This document shows, piece by piece, positions 61,631 through 64,000 of a stretch of 64,000 nt of DNA. A model generated the notes under the pieces. The model was given only the letters and a program-made list of their open reading frames with translations. It was not told where the DNA came from and searched no databases. This DNA is from Pigmentiphaga litoralis (GTDB lineage: Bacteria > Pseudomonadota > Gammaproteobacteria > Burkholderiales > Burkholderiaceae_B). The position numbers and the translations under genes are program-made. The stretch is from positions 1,316,801 through 1,380,800 of the forward strand of contig NZ_BMXQ01000001.1 of NCBI RefSeq assembly GCF_014651835.1, read 5' to 3'. Every line of letters starts with the position of its first letter. Position 1 is the first letter of the stretch.

Positions 61631-62437
61631 TCAACTGCCCTTGAAAGCCGGCTTGCGTTTGCCGTGGAAGGCTTCGACACCTTCACGAAAATCGTCGGAA
61701 CTGCGCAGCCGTGAATAGCAATGCCCTTCCAGCTCGATGGCAATCGACAGCGGCGCATCTTCCGTGTCGTTCAGCAATTTCTTGGCGGTGCGCTGGGCCA
61801 GCGGCGAGAACGCCCGCAGCTCGTCCACCAGGGCATCGGTGGCCTTTTCAAGATCGGCATCGGCCACGCACTCGACCGCGATGCCCCAGTCGTACGCTTG
61901 CGGACCGGGAATACGGCGCGAGCGCATGACGATGTCCTTGGTGCGGCCCACCCCCACCATCTTCTGCAGGCGGGCCGACCCGCCCGATCCCGGGATCTGC
62001 CCCAGCTTCTGTTCGGGCAGCGCATACAGCGTCGTGTCGGTCACGATCCGGAAATCGCAGGCCAGCGAAATCTCGAAGCCCACGCCGAAGCAGTAGCCCC
62101 GGTTGGCCGCGATCACCGGCTTGCAGCAGCGGAACGGCGCGGCCACATTCCAGGCCAGGGCCGACACTTTTTCTGGCGTGGCCTCCATGAAGCCCTTGAT
62201 GTCGCCGCCGCTGGAAAAGTGCTCGCCAATGCTGCGCAGCACGATGACGCGCACCCGTGGGTCCGCATCCAGAGCTTCGAATACCAGGCGCAACTGGTCG
62301 CGCTGCGGCATGGTGATGACGTTGAGCGGCGCACGGTCGAGCACGATGTCGGCACGTTCGCGCGCGGCATCCACCTCCACCCGAAAGCCTGAAAGATCGT
62401 CCAGCAGCGACTGCGCGGGGTGTGTGAGGTCAGACAC
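61631..62437 (-). CDS. crotonase / enoyl-CoA hydratase family protein
   Basis: 268 aa from GTG 62437, which lies seven bases after AAGGAGC and overlaps the ligase stop by 8 bp; an in-frame ATG near 62475 lies inside the ligase gene without a site. The fold shows ADIVLDRAPLNVITMPQRDQ near residue 29, GEHFSSGGDIKGFMEATPEK near 72 and ANRGYCFGVGFEISLACDFR near 110. LPEQKLGQIPGSGGSARLQK near 140 carries the usual Glu. It probably acts on the CoA ester made by the adjacent ligase. Ring-acid pathways use such crotonases, but the reaction is not identifiable. Confidence 0.88.
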   Translation of the reverse strand: MSDLTHPAQSLLDDLSGFRVEVDAARERADIVLDRAPLNVITMPQRDQLRLVFEALDADPRVRVIVLRSIGEHFSSGGDIKGFMEATPEKVSALAWNVAAPFRCCKPVIAANRGYCFGVGFEISLACDFRIVTDTTLYALPEQKLGQIPGSGGSARLQKMVGVGRTKDIVMRSRRIPGPQAYDWGIAVECVADADLEKATDALVDELRAFSPLAQRTAKKLLNDTEDAPLSIAIELEGHCYSRLRSSDDFREGVEAFHGKRKPAFKGS

Positions 62438-64000
62438 TGTCTTGCTCCTTGGAAAGGGGATGTTCGGGTTCATAGTCGCCGGCGACCAGGCAGCGCCGCA
62501 GCACTTTGCCCACGGGCGATTTGGGAATGGCCTGCACGAACACATAGTCGCGAGGCCGTTTGAAATTGACGAGGTCGGACGTGCGGCACCAGGCGTCGAG
62601 CACGGCGGAGTCGATCGCCGTGTCGGCGTGACGATGGCGTTTGACGAAGGCCACGACCCGTTGGCCCCACCGCTCGTCTGGCAGCCCCGCGACGGCGACT
62701 TCATCAACGCCGGGGTGCAGGGACAACACCGATTCGATGTCCACGGGCGAGATGTTTTCGCCGCCCGAGATGATCATGTCATCGACCCGGCCGGTCACGA
62801 ACAGGTCGCCATCGGCATCGACATAGCCTGTGTCGCCCGTGAAGTACCAGCCGCCGCGTAGCGACTTGGCGTCGGCATCGGGACGATTCCAGTAGCCGTC
62901 GAAGGCTTCGTCGCCCGCCAGGTCGGCAATGATCTGCCCTTCCTGTCCGGCTGCGATGCGCGGGTGCGGCGCAACGGCGTCCAGGGGCACCACGCCGATC
63001 CGGGTGTTGATCCCGGCGCGCCCGGCGCAGCCCGGCTTGGCCACCGCATCCTGGTTGATGGTGCAGGTATAGACCTCGGACGACCCGTAGTGGTTGACGA
63101 AGAGTTCCGGCTTGAACGCCGCGTCGATGCGCTTAAGCAAGGCGTCGTGCATGGGCGCGCCGGCAAAGCCGATCTTGGTCACCGATGTCACGTCGGTCTG
63201 CGCAAAGGTTGGGTGCGCCAGCATGTCGTGATACAGCGTCGGGACCAGGTACAGATTGGTGATGCGTTCGCTGGCGATCAGGCGCAGCACCGCTGCCGAG
63301 TCGTAACGCGGCACGCACACGAACAGGCCATCGACCATCGCCATCGACAGCAAGGACCGCACACCCATCGTGTGATACAGCGGCATGACGCCCAGGGTGC
63401 GTTCGCCGCGCCGATAGCTGTTCTGCGCCACGTGCGCCAGGGCGGCCGCGCGTTCCTGCCGATGGCGGCGCGGCACGCCCTTGGGCTTGCCGGTCGTGCC
63501 CGACGTGTAGAGCATCAGGGAGATGTCTTCCGGACCGGCCGCCAGGGGCGGATCCTCCCGGTCCAGCGGCGGTGCGATCAGCAGATCGTCGAAGGACAGG
63601 GTGGGCGGATTGGCCTGGGTGCTGGGGTCGGTCTGCACTGCCTCGGCCTGCCCCACCAGAATCCGCGCCATCTGCTGCGCCCGTGGCGAACCGGCTATCG
63701 CATCCGCGCTGACCGCTTCGAACACGATGGCCTTGGCGCCGGAATCCACCGCGCAGTATTCGACTTCATCGGGCTTCGCGCGCCAGTTCAACGGCGTGTC
63801 CACCACGCCCAGGAACTGGCAGGCCCAATGCAGCGTGGCCATTTCCCAGCGGTTCTGCAGCACCACCAGCAGGTGGTCGCCGCGGCCCAGGCCCAATCCG
63901 GCAAGCCCGCCCGCGACATGGCACACCTTGTCGAACCACTCGGCATAGGTCAGCCGGATATCGCCATCGATGATGGCCAGCGCCGTGGGGCTGCGCTCCA
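62430..64000 (-). CDS. AMP-dependent acyl/aryl-CoA ligase, N-terminus beyond window
   Basis: About 522 residues are visible; the frame is open at base 64000, starting inside ERSPTALAIIDGDIRLTYAE, which is near the normal N-terminus, so only a few tens of residues are missing. Motifs are SLMLYTSGTTGKPKGVPRRH, NHYGSSEVYTCTINQDAV, GGWYFTGDTGYVDADGDLF, DMIISGGENISPVDIESVL and the catalytic Lys in IPKSPVGKVLRRC. The overall pattern is that of 4-chlorobenzoate/benzoate-type and medium-chain ligases. With the importer and crotonase downstream it forms an uptake-and-activation unit. Confidence 0.92.
   Translation of the reverse strand, partial: ERSPTALAIIDGDIRLTYAEWFDKVCHVAGGLAGLGLGRGDHLLVVLQNRWEMATLHWACQFLGVVDTPLNWRAKPDEVEYCAVDSGAKAIVFEAVSADAIAGSPRAQQMARILVGQAEAVQTDPSTQANPPTLSFDDLLIAPPLDREDPPLAAGPEDISLMLYTSGTTGKPKGVPRRHRQERAAALAHVAQNSYRRGERTLGVMPLYHTMGVRSLLSMAMVDGLFVCVPRYDSAAVLRLIASERITNLYLVPTLYHDMLAHPTFAQTDVTSVTKIGFAGAPMHDALLKRIDAAFKPELFVNHYGSSEVYTCTINQDAVAKPGCAGRAGINTRIGVVPLDAVAPHPRIAAGQEGQIIADLAGDEAFDGYWNRPDADAKSLRGGWYFTGDTGYVDADGDLFVTGRVDDMIISGGENISPVDIESVLSLHPGVDEVAVAGLPDERWGQRVVAFVKRHRHADTAIDSAVLDAWCRTSDLVNFKRPRDYVFVQAIPKSPVGKVLRRCLVAGDYEPEHPLSKEQDSV

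Overview
The window is about 64 kb of GC-rich chromosomal DNA with very high coding density. It most likely comes from a betaproteobacterium of the order Burkholderiales, family Alcaligenaceae (Bordetella, Achromobacter or Pigmentiphaga type). The reasons are the housekeeping block glnA-ntrB-ntrC / hemW-rdgB-rph / yicC, the Bug-type orphan solute receptors, the abundance of LivFGMHK-type importers beside CoA-ligase/crotonase genes, and a NUDIX-type NAD regulator beside nadC. I see no rRNA or tRNA gene, CRISPR array, insertion sequence or phage.

Layout. (1) 1-9.6 kb, minus strand: a catabolic operon with a Liv-type ABC importer (its LivM and LivG fused in one polypeptide), a crotonase, a feruloyl-CoA-synthase-like ligase, an SDR and a truncated acyl-CoA dehydrogenase. 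It diverges from a MarR regulator (9.8 kb), and overlapping palindromes lie in the spacer of a predicted promoter. (2) 10.4-14.6 kb: nitrogen regulation (ntrC, ntrB, glnA), with two NtrC-type boxes and a -24/-12 promoter upstream of glnA. (3) 15-18.9 kb: hemW, rdgB and rph, with a 12-copy heptanucleotide repeat between rph and rdgB, and divergent yicC. (4) 19-27.6 kb: single genes, namely a self-inhibited Fic AMP-transferase with an operator-like array, an FMN 2-hydroxyacid oxidase, an unknown membrane-anchored protein, a LysR/MFS pair, a lipoprotein esterase/phytase-like protein, a bestrophin channel and a small conserved acidic protein. (5) 27.7-29.8 kb: nadC and its probable NAD-sensing regulator. 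(6) 30-35 kb: a cytosolic hybrid histidine kinase and a membrane GGDEF-EAL protein. (7) 35-40.9 kb: a TetR regulator divergent from a complete BMP/Nup-type nucleoside ABC importer. The 575-bp gap between them carries four tandem palindromic repeats.

(8) 40.9-55.2 kb holds two acyl-CoA catabolic gene sets. The first is CoA-transferase / MaoC hydratase / SDR, where the last two resemble the separated domains of peroxisomal MFE-2, with a divergent LysR. The second has one arm of DUF35 protein, SCP-x-like thiolase without the usual active-site Cys, AMP-ligase, Bug receptor and flavin oxidoreductase. Its divergent arm is two unlike acyl-CoA dehydrogenases and a PaaG-like crotonase. Together they could form a side-chain shortening route that includes a retro-aldol step. 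(9) 55-57 kb: a GAF-PAS HisKA_2 histidine kinase. (10) 57-64 kb: a second Liv-type importer with crotonase and AMP-ligase (cut by the window end), echoing region 1.

The theme is uptake and CoA-dependent breakdown of organic acids, probably aromatic, alicyclic or branched, each route with its own importer and local regulator, inserted among conserved housekeeping genes. Substrates cannot be fixed from sequence alone. Starts were chosen from ribosome-binding sites, family N-termini and gene overlaps. Functional calls come from recognisable motifs read by eye, without database searches.
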